DNA of 51,367 nt from Oscillospiraceae bacterium. GTDB lineage: Bacteria; Bacillota; Clostridia; Oscillospirales; Oscillospiraceae. A program made the position numbers and the translations under genes. Location of the stretch: contig JAHAWY010000005.1 in assembly GCA_018385135.1 (NCBI GenBank), positions 1 through 51,367 of the forward strand. Reading direction: 5' to 3'. The notes beneath the pieces were generated by a model. That model saw only the letters and a program-made list of their open reading frames with translations. It was not told where the DNA came from and ran no database searches. Below, in pieces: positions 16,868 through 23,969 of this stretch (position 1 is its first letter; each line of letters begins with the position of its first letter).

Positions 16868-18065
16868 TCACCTCGATGCCAAGTGTTTTTAATCTTTCAA
16901 AATAATCGGGAAGGCTCTTTCTGACTGCCTGTGCGCCTGTAATAGTACCGCCGGTTTTTGTCGCCATCGTTGCCAAAGCCATTACAATTCGGTGGTCATT
17001 GTGCCCGTCCAGCTCTGATTTCGGCGAATGCAGCTTTGCGGGGTGAACAATGATTCTGTCCTCATAGACTTCGGTATTCACGCCAAACTTGGATAGCTCT
17101 GCCGCCATGACCGCGCCCCTGTCACTTTCCTTGATTTTCAAACGGCGCGTACCGGTAAATTCTCCGCCCTTGTGCATAGCCGCAACGGCGAAGAGAATTG
17201 GACCAAGATCCGGGCAGTCGGATATGTCTATAGACGTATAGCCCTCAGAAAGCGAACGGAAGTGGCGGATATAGACGCGGTCGCCCTGTAAGCTGTCGCT
17301 TCGCAGACCGGTCAGCTCAACGTCGCCTCCGATGGTGTTGAGCGCCTCGAAAAAGGCGGCGTTGGAGTAGTCACCCTCTACAAAAGCCTCTGCCGCGGCG
17401 TAGTGCTGATTTCCGCGAATAAGCAGTGTCTCGCCGCCCTCCCATACTGCGCTTATGCCGAATTCGGAGAGTGCCTGAACAGTCATATCGATATACGGAC
17501 GGCTCTCGACAGGTGGGATGAGCCTGATTTTGCTGTCTGAGTCAAGCAGCGGCAGCGCAAACAGCAAACCGCTGACAAACTGGCTGCTGACATCGCCGGG
17601 AAGCTCGTATTCCCCGGAAGAGAGCTTTCCGCAGACTGCAAGAGAGCTTTGTTCCTTGTCATATCTAATGCCCCGGTCGCGGCAAAGCGTCTCATAAACC
17701 GTCAATGGACGGCTCAGGAGCTTTTCGCTGCCGGTGAGCGTCATATGCGTGTTTGTGAGCAGGCAAAGGGGAATGAAAAATCTCAGCGTGCTTCCGCATT
17801 CTCGGCACGGCAGCACCGCGGGGCTGAGCGGCTTGGTAAGGTCTGTTCCGTGCATGAAAACTGTTTCGTTTTCGTATGTGAATTCCGCTCCAAGCGCGCT
17901 GAGACAGTCCAGTGTTGCCAAAATGTCCTCGGAAAGGGAGATGCCGTGGATTATACTCTCGCCGCTTGAAAGACCCGCGCATATCAGCAGACGATGCGCC
18001 ATGCTTTTAGAGGGCGGTGCGGCGACCTTTCCACGGGCTAAAGACGGCTTTATATTAACCTTCAC
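16845..18065 (-). CDS. aroA: 3-phosphoshikimate 1-carboxyvinyltransferase (EPSP synthase)
   Basis: EPSP synthase adds the enolpyruvyl group of PEP to shikimate-3-phosphate. The 406-residue protein has APPSKSMAHR near the N-terminus, DCPDLGPILFAVAA, IKESDRGAVMA and HNDHRIVMALA. I place the start at GTG 18065 (VKVNIKPSLARGKV), which has GGAGGG seven bases upstream; the longer reading from 18131 has no ribosome binding site. It overlaps aroQ by 11 bases and tyrA by up to 23. Compared with class I enzymes the region after residue 85 reads CRECGSTLRF, in place of the usual GNAGTA(M/T)R, which may bear on glyphosate class. Confidence 0.95.
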   Translation of the reverse strand: MKVNIKPSLARGKVAAPPSKSMAHRLLICAGLSSGESIIHGISLSEDILATLDCLSALGAEFTYENETVFMHGTDLTKPLSPAVLPCRECGSTLRFFIPLCLLTNTHMTLTGSEKLLSRPLTVYETLCRDRGIRYDKEQSSLAVCGKLSSGEYELPGDVSSQFVSGLLFALPLLDSDSKIRLIPPVESRPYIDMTVQALSEFGISAVWEGGETLLIRGNQHYAAAEAFVEGDYSNAAFFEALNTIGGDVELTGLRSDSLQGDRVYIRHFRSLSEGYTSIDISDCPDLGPILFAVAAMHKGGEFTGTRRLKIKESDRGAVMAAELSKFGVNTEVYEDRIIVHPAKLHSPKSELDGHNDHRIVMALATMATKTGGTITGAQAVRKSLPDYFERLKTLGIEVSEVGMDK

Positions 18066-18498
18066 AGCTTTTCCCTCCGTCAACGAGAAAATCCATCGCT
18101 TCAAGATAGCCCGAAATCCCGTGACCTGCAATTGTTTTTACGCAGGCAAGGCGAATGAAGCTGATTTGACGGAAGTCCTCGCGCTCCTCCACCTTGGAGA
18201 TATGCACCTCCACCGTGGGTATGGAAACCGCCTTCACGGCGTCCAAAAGCGCTACGCTCGTATGTGTGTAAGCGCCGGGGTTTATCACGATGCCGTCCGC
18301 TGTGCCGTAAGCCTCTTGAATTTTGTCCACAAGGTCGCCCTCGTGATTGGACTGATACAGCTCCACGTCGATGTTGAGCTTCGCGGCATGATCTTTGATT
18401 TGACGGCATAACTCCTCGTAGCTGCAGCTTCCGTATATCCCCGGCTCTCGAATGCCGAGCATATTGATATTCGCACCGTTTATAACCAGTATCTTCAT
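18055..18498 (-). CDS. aroQ: 3-dehydroquinate dehydratase, type II
   Basis: AroQ dehydrates 3-dehydroquinate to 3-dehydroshikimate. The 147-residue protein is standard type II length, with NGANINMLG, REPGIYG (catalytic Tyr), NPGAYTHTSVALLDA and VEVHISKVEERE (catalytic His). ATG at 18498 has GGGAGG five bases upstream; longer in-frame readings lie within aroEK. It overlaps aroEK by 4 bases (ATGA), suggesting translational coupling. No type I AroD is seen in the window. Confidence 0.96.
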   Translation of the reverse strand: MKILVINGANINMLGIREPGIYGSCSYEELCRQIKDHAAKLNIDVELYQSNHEGDLVDKIQEAYGTADGIVINPGAYTHTSVALLDAVKAVSIPTVEVHISKVEEREDFRQISFIRLACVKTIAGHGISGYLEAMDFLVDGGKSCEG

Positions 18499-19733
18499 GT
18501 GTGCCTCCCACTTGCAAGCTGCCGAGCGGTATGCTCCGGCGTACCGGTCACGAAAACGGTCTCGTCCGCCGCCGCGCAATATATGGGGCGGCGCTCAGCA
18601 TACAGCGCGTTTAATTTCTCCTCGGTGTCGGACAGCGGTCTGTCAGCCGTCACAATCAATTCTCCGACCGGACGGTCGAGGAAATAAAGCCGTCCGTTCA
18701 TGCGCAGCGAGTCTACGTTTTCCGCACGCAGCACCGAGCCTCCGCCGGTTGCAATGACCATACCGGAGCTTTTTGAAAGCTCCCTTATCACCTGCGTCTC
18801 AAGGTCGCGGAAATAGTCCTGACCGTGCAGCGCGAAGATATCCGAAATCTGCATACCGGCTTTTTGAACAATTAGCTCGTCCGTGTCCGCAAAAGCGCGA
18901 CCGAGTCTTTCTGCAAGGAGCTTTCCGAGCGTGGTCTTGCCGCTGCCCGGCATCCCGATAAGGACGATGTTTTCCTTATCCGCGAGTATCTCGCCGTATA
19001 TGCGGTCAATAAGCTCCGAGCCGTATGCTTTTCCTGTAAATATCTCCGCCGCCAAAACTGCCTGCGCCACGAGCATATAAAGCCCGCCCTCGGCTTTGAT
19101 CCCCAGCGCCCTTGCCTGCAATAAGAGCTGTGTCCTAAGCGGGTTATAAACAGCGTCAACCACGCCCTCGGGCTTTGTGAATTTTGTAAGGTCAAGGGGA
19201 CTTGAGTCTGTATTCGGAAACATTCCGCATGGCGTGGTGTTTATAATAACATCCGCGTCTGGGTGCAGTGAATACGCCTCCTCATACGACAGGGAGCTTT
19301 CGTTTTTTGTGCGGCTGACGCGGTAGATCTCACGAGCACCGAGACTGTGTGCCAGAGCCTTTGCGGTTTTGCTTGTTCCGCCTGTGCCGAGAATAAGAAC
19401 CTTTTTTCCGTTAAGGTCAAGCTCCAGTCTTTCCAGCAGCGCTTTCATGCCGCCGAAATCCGTGTTGTAGCCGTAAAGCAGACCATCGCGGTTTACGATC
19501 GTATTAACCGCGCCAATGGTCTTTGCCGCGTCAGAGACACTGTGCAGATATGGAATGACCGCCTGCTTGTAGGGTATAGTCACGTTAATTGCGCGAAAAT
19601 CGTGTTTTTCCATGAAAACCTGTAGCTCCTCGGGGGAGACTTCGCGCAGAACATAGTCGTAGCTTTCGATTTTTTCGTGTATGTCCTTGGAAAAACTATG
19701 AGGAAGATGCTCGCCTATGCAGCCGTAATTCAT
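18495..19733 (-). CDS. aroEK: fused shikimate dehydrogenase - shikimate kinase
   Basis: One 412-residue chain carries two pathway enzymes. Residues about 1-247 are AroE: GEHLPHSFSKDIHEK at the start, NVTIPYKQAV (catalytic Lys), GYNTDFGGM (Asp) and the NADP-binding LGTGGTSKTA. Residues about 250-412 are AroK: the P-loop GMPGSGKTTLGK, DTDELI, FRDLET and TGGG. The fused domains catalyse consecutive steps, dehydroshikimate to shikimate to shikimate-3-phosphate. There is no stop or new start between the domains. Neighbours on both sides overlap by 4 bases. Confidence 0.95.
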   Translation of the reverse strand: MNYGCIGEHLPHSFSKDIHEKIESYDYVLREVSPEELQVFMEKHDFRAINVTIPYKQAVIPYLHSVSDAAKTIGAVNTIVNRDGLLYGYNTDFGGMKALLERLELDLNGKKVLILGTGGTSKTAKALAHSLGAREIYRVSRTKNESSLSYEEAYSLHPDADVIINTTPCGMFPNTDSSPLDLTKFTKPEGVVDAVYNPLRTQLLLQARALGIKAEGGLYMLVAQAVLAAEIFTGKAYGSELIDRIYGEILADKENIVLIGMPGSGKTTLGKLLAERLGRAFADTDELIVQKAGMQISDIFALHGQDYFRDLETQVIRELSKSSGMVIATGGGSVLRAENVDSLRMNGRLYFLDRPVGELIVTADRPLSDTEEKLNALYAERRPIYCAAADETVFVTGTPEHTARQLASGRHT

Positions 19734-20830
19734 ATGCCGTCACCTCTGATCCAGTCTGTACCGAAACGCCCGGCGAGCACGTCGCAAAGCGCCAGCGCTG
19801 TCACGCTGTCAACAACAACGCGTGCGCGGTGAATAATGGCGGGGTCATGCCTGCCGCGAAGCTCAAGCTGCGCGTTTTCGTTTTTAAGGAAATCCACCGT
19901 GTCCTGCTTTTTAAAAATGGAGGGCGTGGGCTTGACCGCACAGCGAAACAGTATCGGCATCCCGTTTGAAATACCGCCGTTAATGCCGCCGTTATGGTTT
20001 GTCGCGGTAACGATTTTACCGTTATCCATTCGGAAAGCGTCGTTATACTCGCTGCCGAAGCAGTCCGCCATGTCAAAGCCCGCGCCGAACTGCACGCCCT
20101 TGACCGCTGGAACGCTGAACAGGATGTGTGCAAGCGTACCCTCAAGTGTATCGAACCAAGGCTCGCCCAGCCCGGCGGGAACGCCTAAAACCGCCGTTTC
20201 CAGCACACCGCCTACGCTATCGCCCTGTTTTGCGGCTTTTTCGATGGCGGCGCGCATCTGCTCTCCCTTTTCAGCGTCAAGTACAGCAAAGGCTGCTTGA
20301 TTGAGCTTGGCGATGTCCGCCGGCAGATCGTCAAAGCTGCGGTCTGCTATTGCGGCACAGCGGCTGATATGTGTTCCGATGGCAATACCCTTTTTTTGCA
20401 GCGCCGAAATTGCGATCGCGCCGACCGCGACCAGCGCCGCGGTGATACGACCGCTGAAATGACCGCCGCCGCGATAATCCTCAAAGCCGTGATATTTGCA
20501 GAACGCCGTATAATCCGCGTGACCGGGACGCGCAAGAGAACGGGTGGCGGAATAATCCGCGCTGTGCGCCTTGCTGTTCGGTATGATTACGCATATCGGC
20601 GTGCCGGTGGTTTTGCCCTCAAAAACGCCGCTGACAATTTGAAAAGGATCCGGCTCCTGCCGCGCCGTGGATATAATGCCCTGCGGACGGCGAAGCGTTA
20701 GCTGACCTGCGATAAATGTCTCGTCAATTTCTATTCCCGGAGCTAGCCCGTCGATTATCGCGCCGATTTCCGCGCCGTGACTTTCGCCGAACAGCGTCAC
20801 CGAAACGTTTTGTCCGAAGGTGTTTTTCAT
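19730..20830 (-). CDS. aroC: chorismate synthase
   Basis: AroC converts EPSP to chorismate using reduced FMN without net redox change. The 366-residue protein starts with the family signature FGQNVSVTLFGESHGAEIG and includes RPGHADYT, RGGGHFSGR(I/L)TA and RHDPAIIHRARVVVDSVTAL. GGAGAAAA precedes the ATG. It overlaps aroB upstream and aroEK downstream by 4 bases each. Confidence 0.97.
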   Translation of the reverse strand: MKNTFGQNVSVTLFGESHGAEIGAIIDGLAPGIEIDETFIAGQLTLRRPQGIISTARQEPDPFQIVSGVFEGKTTGTPICVIIPNSKAHSADYSATRSLARPGHADYTAFCKYHGFEDYRGGGHFSGRITAALVAVGAIAISALQKKGIAIGTHISRCAAIADRSFDDLPADIAKLNQAAFAVLDAEKGEQMRAAIEKAAKQGDSVGGVLETAVLGVPAGLGEPWFDTLEGTLAHILFSVPAVKGVQFGAGFDMADCFGSEYNDAFRMDNGKIVTATNHNGGINGGISNGMPILFRCAVKPTPSIFKKQDTVDFLKNENAQLELRGRHDPAIIHRARVVVDSVTALALCDVLAGRFGTDWIRGDGI

Positions 20831-21846
20831 ACGCTTTTCTCCATGATCACGGAGAGCATCGGTCTGAGATCCTCCATTGGTACTTTTTTCAGCTCGAATG
20901 CTCCGATGTCGTTAACGAATACCGCCGTGATGCAATTACCGCCGGCTTTCTTATCGTGCAGCATTGCATTGAATACCTCGTCCGGGTCAAAGGCAAGGGA
21001 AGTCGGAAGATTAAGCCTTTGAAGAACCGGGAGAAGCCGTGAGCGAACGCTTTCGCTGCACATCGGCAGCATCCCCAGCGCAACACATTCCCCGTGATAC
21101 AGACCGTTGAGATGCTCAAAGCTCTCGATGCCGTGACCGATGGTGTGTCCGAAATTCAGCACACGGCGCAGGCTCTGCTCTTTTTCATCGCGCTCTACCA
21201 CGTCTTTTTTAATCATCAAAGATTTTTGAATGATAATATCCAAATTGCCGTATATGTCCTGCTTTTCAAAAATCTCAAACAGCTCTTTGTCTGAGGTCAT
21301 AGACATCTTCAGTGCCTCGGCAAGACCGTTGGAGCATTGACGGGGTGACAGAGACTTTAAAAGCTCTGTGTCAATCAATACACGTTTCGGCTGATAAAAG
21401 GCGCCGACAATATTTTTTATACCGCCGAGGTTTAGCGCTGTTTTTCCTCCTATGGAGGAGTCCACCTGCGAAAGCACGGTCGTAGGGATATTATAGAAAT
21501 CTATACCTCTCATATAGCTTGCCGCGGCAAAGCCCGACAAGTCTCCGACGACGCCGCCGCCAACTGCGACAACGCAGTCGCTGCGTGTGAAGCCCTCAGA
21601 CAGCATAGTTTTTAGAAGCGACTCATAGCTTTGTATGCTTTTGCTGCCCTCGCCCTGCGGAAGAACTGCAAGCGTGGGCATTTTGCAGTGGGCGGCAAGC
21701 GCCTTGGCGTATTCAATCGGTACGCCGTCGTCAGTGACTATCAGCACGCGGCGGTCAAGGTTTAGCAGCTCTCCCGAACTGTGAATACAGCCCGGCTCAA
21801 TAATAATATCATAGCTGTTTTCTCCGAGATTCATTGTTAGAGTCAT
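20827..21846 (-). CDS. aroB: 3-dehydroquinate synthase
   Basis: AroB cyclises DAHP to 3-dehydroquinate with NAD+ and a divalent metal. The 339-residue protein has VVAVGGGVVGDLSGF (NAD binding), the DSSIGGKTALN block and NFGHTIGHGIE plus HGECVALGM (metal ligands). I place the start at ATG 21846, behind AAAGGAG and overlapping the pheA stop as ATGA; a second in-frame ATG lies 3 codons on. Longer readings extend into pheA. Confidence 0.96.
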   Translation of the reverse strand: MTLTMNLGENSYDIIIEPGCIHSSGELLNLDRRVLIVTDDGVPIEYAKALAAHCKMPTLAVLPQGEGSKSIQSYESLLKTMLSEGFTRSDCVVAVGGGVVGDLSGFAAASYMRGIDFYNIPTTVLSQVDSSIGGKTALNLGGIKNIVGAFYQPKRVLIDTELLKSLSPRQCSNGLAEALKMSMTSDKELFEIFEKQDIYGNLDIIIQKSLMIKKDVVERDEKEQSLRRVLNFGHTIGHGIESFEHLNGLYHGECVALGMLPMCSESVRSRLLPVLQRLNLPTSLAFDPDEVFNAMLHDKKAGGNCITAVFVNDIGAFELKKVPMEDLRPMLSVIMEKSV

Positions 21847-22955
21847 TGTCCGCCGTCTCCTTTCAGCTCGGTCTTGATTGAATAGCTGCCGAGAACCTTC
21901 AGCATATCGCATTGCTCCGATAGCTTCTCAAGCATTTTTCTCCCGTTCTCGGAGGTTTCGTCTCCGTCTGCTTCCACATAAAAGTAGTATTTCCACGCCA
22001 GCTCTTTCATCGGGCGGCTGCGCAGAACGCTCATATTAAAGCCGTATTCGCCTATTACATTTATAGCCTTGGCAAGCGCTCCGGCAACATTCTTTACCGT
22101 GAACATCAGCAGAAAGCGGCTGTCCTCCCTGAAGTCATGGTTTGCGTTTTCAATTCGGGAAAAGACGGCAAAGCGTGTGGTGTTAAGAAGACTCTCGTTT
22201 ATATCGTGGTCGATTACCTCCAAGCCGTACAGCTCAGCGGTTTCCATGCTGGCGATGGCGGCAAGGTGGATATCCCCGGTTTCTGCAACGCTTTTGGCGG
22301 CACGCGCTGTGTTGGCGGACTGGATGCTCTCAAAGCCGTGCTTTTTTATATAGCCTGCGCACTGGTCGAGAGCCTGCGGATGGCTGACCACCCGTTGAAT
22401 ATCGCTAAGTGCCGCGCCCTTTATTCCCAAAAGGTTTTGTGAAATACGCAGCGAATAAACGCCGTTAACGTGCAGAGAGCCGCTGAACATAAGATCCATC
22501 ACCTGACCGACCTCGCCGGCAAAGCTGTTTTCTATCGGCATAACGGCGCAGTCACATTCTCCGCTGCTAACGCTGTCATAGGCTGTCTGAAAGTCGTCGT
22601 AAGAAATAAGCTGCGCGTCCGGAAAAATCCTTTTTGCCGCGATATAGGAGAATGCGCCCTCCACGCCGCTGTAAGCAACCTTCAGCCCCTCCATCAAGCG
22701 CCGCTGATACTGCTTGGAAACATTAAGCATATCCTGCAAAAACTGAATGTAATATGAACGTATTCCGGCGTCCTTGATATACTCGGCGTTTTGCTTGATA
22801 AGGCTCTGCTCTCTTGACTCGTCAAGAATTTGAAGACCATGCTCAAGCTTATATTCGGCAACGTCCTTCACGGCGCTCATGCGGCGCACGAACAACTCCG
22901 CTATCTGTCTGTCGATTTCATTGATTTCGTTTCTTGCGTTTTGCAGCTTGTCCAT
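21843..22955 (-). CDS. pheA: bifunctional chorismate mutase / prephenate dehydratase
   Basis: The first gene of the aromatic operon. Of its 370 residues, about 1-85 are an AroQ-type chorismate mutase (RNEINEIDRQIAELFVRRM), about 90-270 the prephenate dehydratase (AYSGVEGAFSY, the threonine motif LLNTTRFAVF) and about 280-365 an ACT domain (VAGALAKAINVIGEYGFNM then LRSRP) expected to bind Phe for feedback inhibition. Start ATG 22955 has AAAGGA eight bases upstream. An in-frame ATG at 23138 exists but would read through the second attenuator hairpin, so it is not used here. Confidence 0.95.
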   Translation of the reverse strand: MDKLQNARNEINEIDRQIAELFVRRMSAVKDVAEYKLEHGLQILDESREQSLIKQNAEYIKDAGIRSYYIQFLQDMLNVSKQYQRRLMEGLKVAYSGVEGAFSYIAAKRIFPDAQLISYDDFQTAYDSVSSGECDCAVMPIENSFAGEVGQVMDLMFSGSLHVNGVYSLRISQNLLGIKGAALSDIQRVVSHPQALDQCAGYIKKHGFESIQSANTARAAKSVAETGDIHLAAIASMETAELYGLEVIDHDINESLLNTTRFAVFSRIENANHDFREDSRFLLMFTVKNVAGALAKAINVIGEYGFNMSVLRSRPMKELAWKYYFYVEADGDETSENGRKMLEKLSEQCDMLKVLGSYSIKTELKGDGGQ

Positions 22956-23073
22956 TTCTTTTTCCTTTCTCATATAGGCGGATAAGCGGGCGAAATAATT
23001 TAGCGGCATTTTCGCCCTGCGGCGCTCCGCCGATAGCGATGCAGAGCGCGCAAAGCCCTGTATAGCTCCGTGT

Positions 23074-23114
23074 AAAAAATAAATGCGGTCCTGTCCGAAA
23101 TGAACAGAGCCGCA
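23074..23114 (-). terminator. attenuator terminator 2 (before pheA)
   Basis: Hairpin 23084-23114: outer TGCGG/CCGCA pairs and inner CTGTTC/GGACAG pairs around a small loop, with one mismatch and a wobble, followed on the minus strand by a T-rich run (23083-23074). Its loop-side CGGACA (about 23091-23099) can instead pair with TGTCCGGA at the end of leader peptide 2 (23145-23153), giving the competing antiterminator. Confidence 0.82.
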
Positions 23115-23142
23115 ATTTACTGTATGAAAGTGCGTCATATAA

Positions 23143-23250
23143 TCATCCGGACATTTTATCTAAAAGAGCATACCAATAAAAGCCTGCAAAATAGCAAGCC
23201 GGGGTAAAGTAATAAAACTTTGCAGACCGGATTATATCTGCGCTCTTCAT
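23143..23250 (-). CDS. aromatic-rich leader peptide 2 (35 aa)
   Basis: ATG at 23250 follows GGGAG by eight bases. The peptide is MKSADIIRSA then KFYYFTPACYFAGFYWYALL and a short tail: ten Phe, Tyr or Trp residues between positions 12 and 27. The antiterminator strand TGTCCGGA overlaps its last codons and stop. A ribosome that finishes translation would cover it and let terminator 2 form; one stalled at aromatic codons would leave it free. It shares the pattern YYFT-x3-YFAG-[WF] with leader 1 at identical spacing, indicating duplication. Confidence 0.88.
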   Translation of the reverse strand: MKSADIIRSAKFYYFTPACYFAGFYWYALLDKMSG

Positions 23251-23264
23251 TGCGTAATCTCCCT

Positions 23265-23304
23265 AAAAACAAAATCAGCGATCCTGTCCGAAGACACGAC
23301 CGCT
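23265..23304 (-). terminator. attenuator terminator 1
   Basis: Hairpin 23277-23304 on the minus strand: AGCGGTC pairs GATCGCT, one mismatch, then TGTC-TTCG-GACA with a UUCG-type tetraloop, about 11 pairs in all; it is followed by GATTTTGTTTTT (23276-23265). It lies between leader peptides 1 and 2. Confidence 0.87.
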
Positions 23305-23341
23305 CAGCTTCTGATAAAATGGTCACTTTACTCTCGGACAG
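23284..23341 (-). promoter_or_regulatory. antiterminator of attenuator 1
   Basis: CTGTCCGA (minus strand, 23341-23334), three bases after the leader 1 stop, is a perfect 8-bp complement of TCGGACAG (23291-23284), which forms the loop and descending arm of terminator 1. The two structures are mutually exclusive, the standard logic of ribosome-mediated attenuation. Confidence 0.78.
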
Positions 23342-23344
23342 CTT

Positions 23345-23446
23345 TTATTTTTTGGCACCAAAAAACCAGCCCGCAAAATAGCGAACGAAAGTAAAGTAAT
23401 AGGAGTTCATCATAGTATTGGCACAAGTGGAGGCGGCAATATTCAT
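23345..23446 (-). CDS. aromatic-rich leader peptide 1 (33 aa)
   Basis: ATG at 23446 follows AAAGGAG. The first 15 residues (MNIAASTCANTMMNS) contain no aromatics; residues 16-29 read YYFTFVRYFAGWFF, nine aromatic residues in 14. The peptide ends GAKK. Trp is included with Phe and Tyr, so the switch should sense shortage of any of the three charged tRNAs, which fits an operon making their common precursor. Too short for default gene finders. Confidence 0.9.
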   Translation of the reverse strand: MNIAASTCANTMMNSYYFTFVRYFAGWFFGAKK

Positions 23447-23484
23447 AATGGACTCCTTTCCGGCGAAACGCCGATTTTTTATTT

Positions 23485-23513
23485 TTTATAGCACGGAATG
23501 AAGGATTTGTCAA
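23485..23513 (-). promoter_or_regulatory. strong sigma-A promoter of the aromatic operon
   Basis: On the minus strand a consensus TTGACA (23513-23508), 17 bases, then TATAAA (23490-23485). It lies about 40 bases upstream of leader peptide 1. A vegetative-type promoter means the cargo is expressed in growing cells and is not tied to sporulation. It travels with the element. Confidence 0.9.
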
Positions 23514-23668
23514 GAGATGTTGCAGCCCTTTTTATCCATGACGCCCTTTGCGTCGTTAATCAGCGGTTTTCTCCGAGCGCAGAGGTGAAATCAGCTTTGA
23601 GCGGTGCTATGATTTCAAACGCCTTGCGTCCTCATATTAGACACTCTCCCGAATATGCTTTACGGGGG

Positions 23669-23908
23669 GTGTGTTGTATCAAAACAAGTGCGCCTATCAA
23701 CATGATAGTGTATTTTCCAAAAACTGAGGAGGGACGGCAGGAGCTGGCGCAGCGTACCGCGGAGCTTCACGCAGATGCCGTTAATTTCCGCCTTAAAAGA
23801 CTCGGCTGTCCCACGGAACAGAAGCTGAAGCTGCTGGACGCCGTTATCCGAACGGCAAAGGAAACGCTAAAGAAGCCCGGCGGCGCGGAAAAGGGAATGG
23901 AGGGATAA
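23669..23908 (+). CDS. small hypothetical protein at the far end of the element
   Basis: An open frame from 23498 runs to 23908; the protein-like part is the C-terminal 70-80 residues (MIVYFPKTEEGRQELAQRT, then an amphipathic helix with CPTEQKLKLLDAVI and a basic tail). It resembles short proteins I recall from Clostridial integrative elements but I cannot name it. The start is unsure: GTG 23669 follows a run of G directly, and ATG 23702 lacks a ribosome binding site. It is the only plus-strand gene in the element and ends 42 bases before the att arm. Confidence 0.5.
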   Translation: MCCIKTSAPINMIVYFPKTEEGRQELAQRTAELHADAVNFRLKRLGCPTEQKLKLLDAVIRTAKETLKKPGGAEKGMEG

Positions 23909-23950
23909 GGTTTTTTGCCGGCGTAAAAGTGCAATAAAGCCGCTTGTGAT

Positions 23951-23969
23951 AGGATAGCATTTTCTACAC
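23951..23969 (-). other. att site at the sigK 5'-half end of the skin-like element
   Basis: On the plus strand AGGATAGCA (element, 23951-23959) is joined through TT (23960-23961) to TTCTACAC (sigK). On the coding strand this reads GAAAATGCTA. Combining the two element arms gives a circle junction GGATAGCA-AA-TGCTATCC, symmetrical around an AA centre as expected for a serine recombinase site. Confidence 0.82.

Larger units (their letters stand above)
13000..23960. mobile_element. skin-like sigK-intervening element carrying the aromatic amino acid operon
   Basis: About 10.96 kb lies between two sigK halves that share strand and order. Contents: serine recombinase (minus), a complete pheA/aro/tyrA operon (minus) with its promoter and attenuators, and one small plus-strand gene at the far end. 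The ends carry 9-bp inverted repeats (TGCTATCCT at 13001-13009, AGGATAGCA at 23951-23959). Precise joining at the common AAATG restores sigK in frame as Val-Glu-Asn-Glu-Val-Leu-Met, the same place in sigma-K where B. subtilis skin recombines at AATGA. No capsid, lysis or replication genes are present, so it is a minimal skin element with metabolic cargo. Confidence 0.9.

Noticed and set aside
22956..23138. In-frame N-terminal extension of pheA from ATG 23138
   Set aside because: It would translate through attenuator terminator 2, lacks a good ribosome binding site and does not resemble chorismate mutase; ATG 22955 has AAAGGA at the right spacing.
22956..23513. T-box riboswitch in the aromatic operon leader
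   Set aside because: No AGGGTGGNACCGCG-like T-box sequence is present; the leader peptides and alternative hairpins explain the region better.
23767..23958. C-terminal 63 codons continuing the sigK 5' half
   Set aside because: They are element sequence read by chance past the att site and are unlike any sigma factor; they vanish on excision.
13000..23960. Interpretation of the element as an ordinary prophage integrated in sigK
   Set aside because: No structural, lysis, replication or repressor genes are present; cargo is one metabolic operon and the junctions restore sigK in frame.
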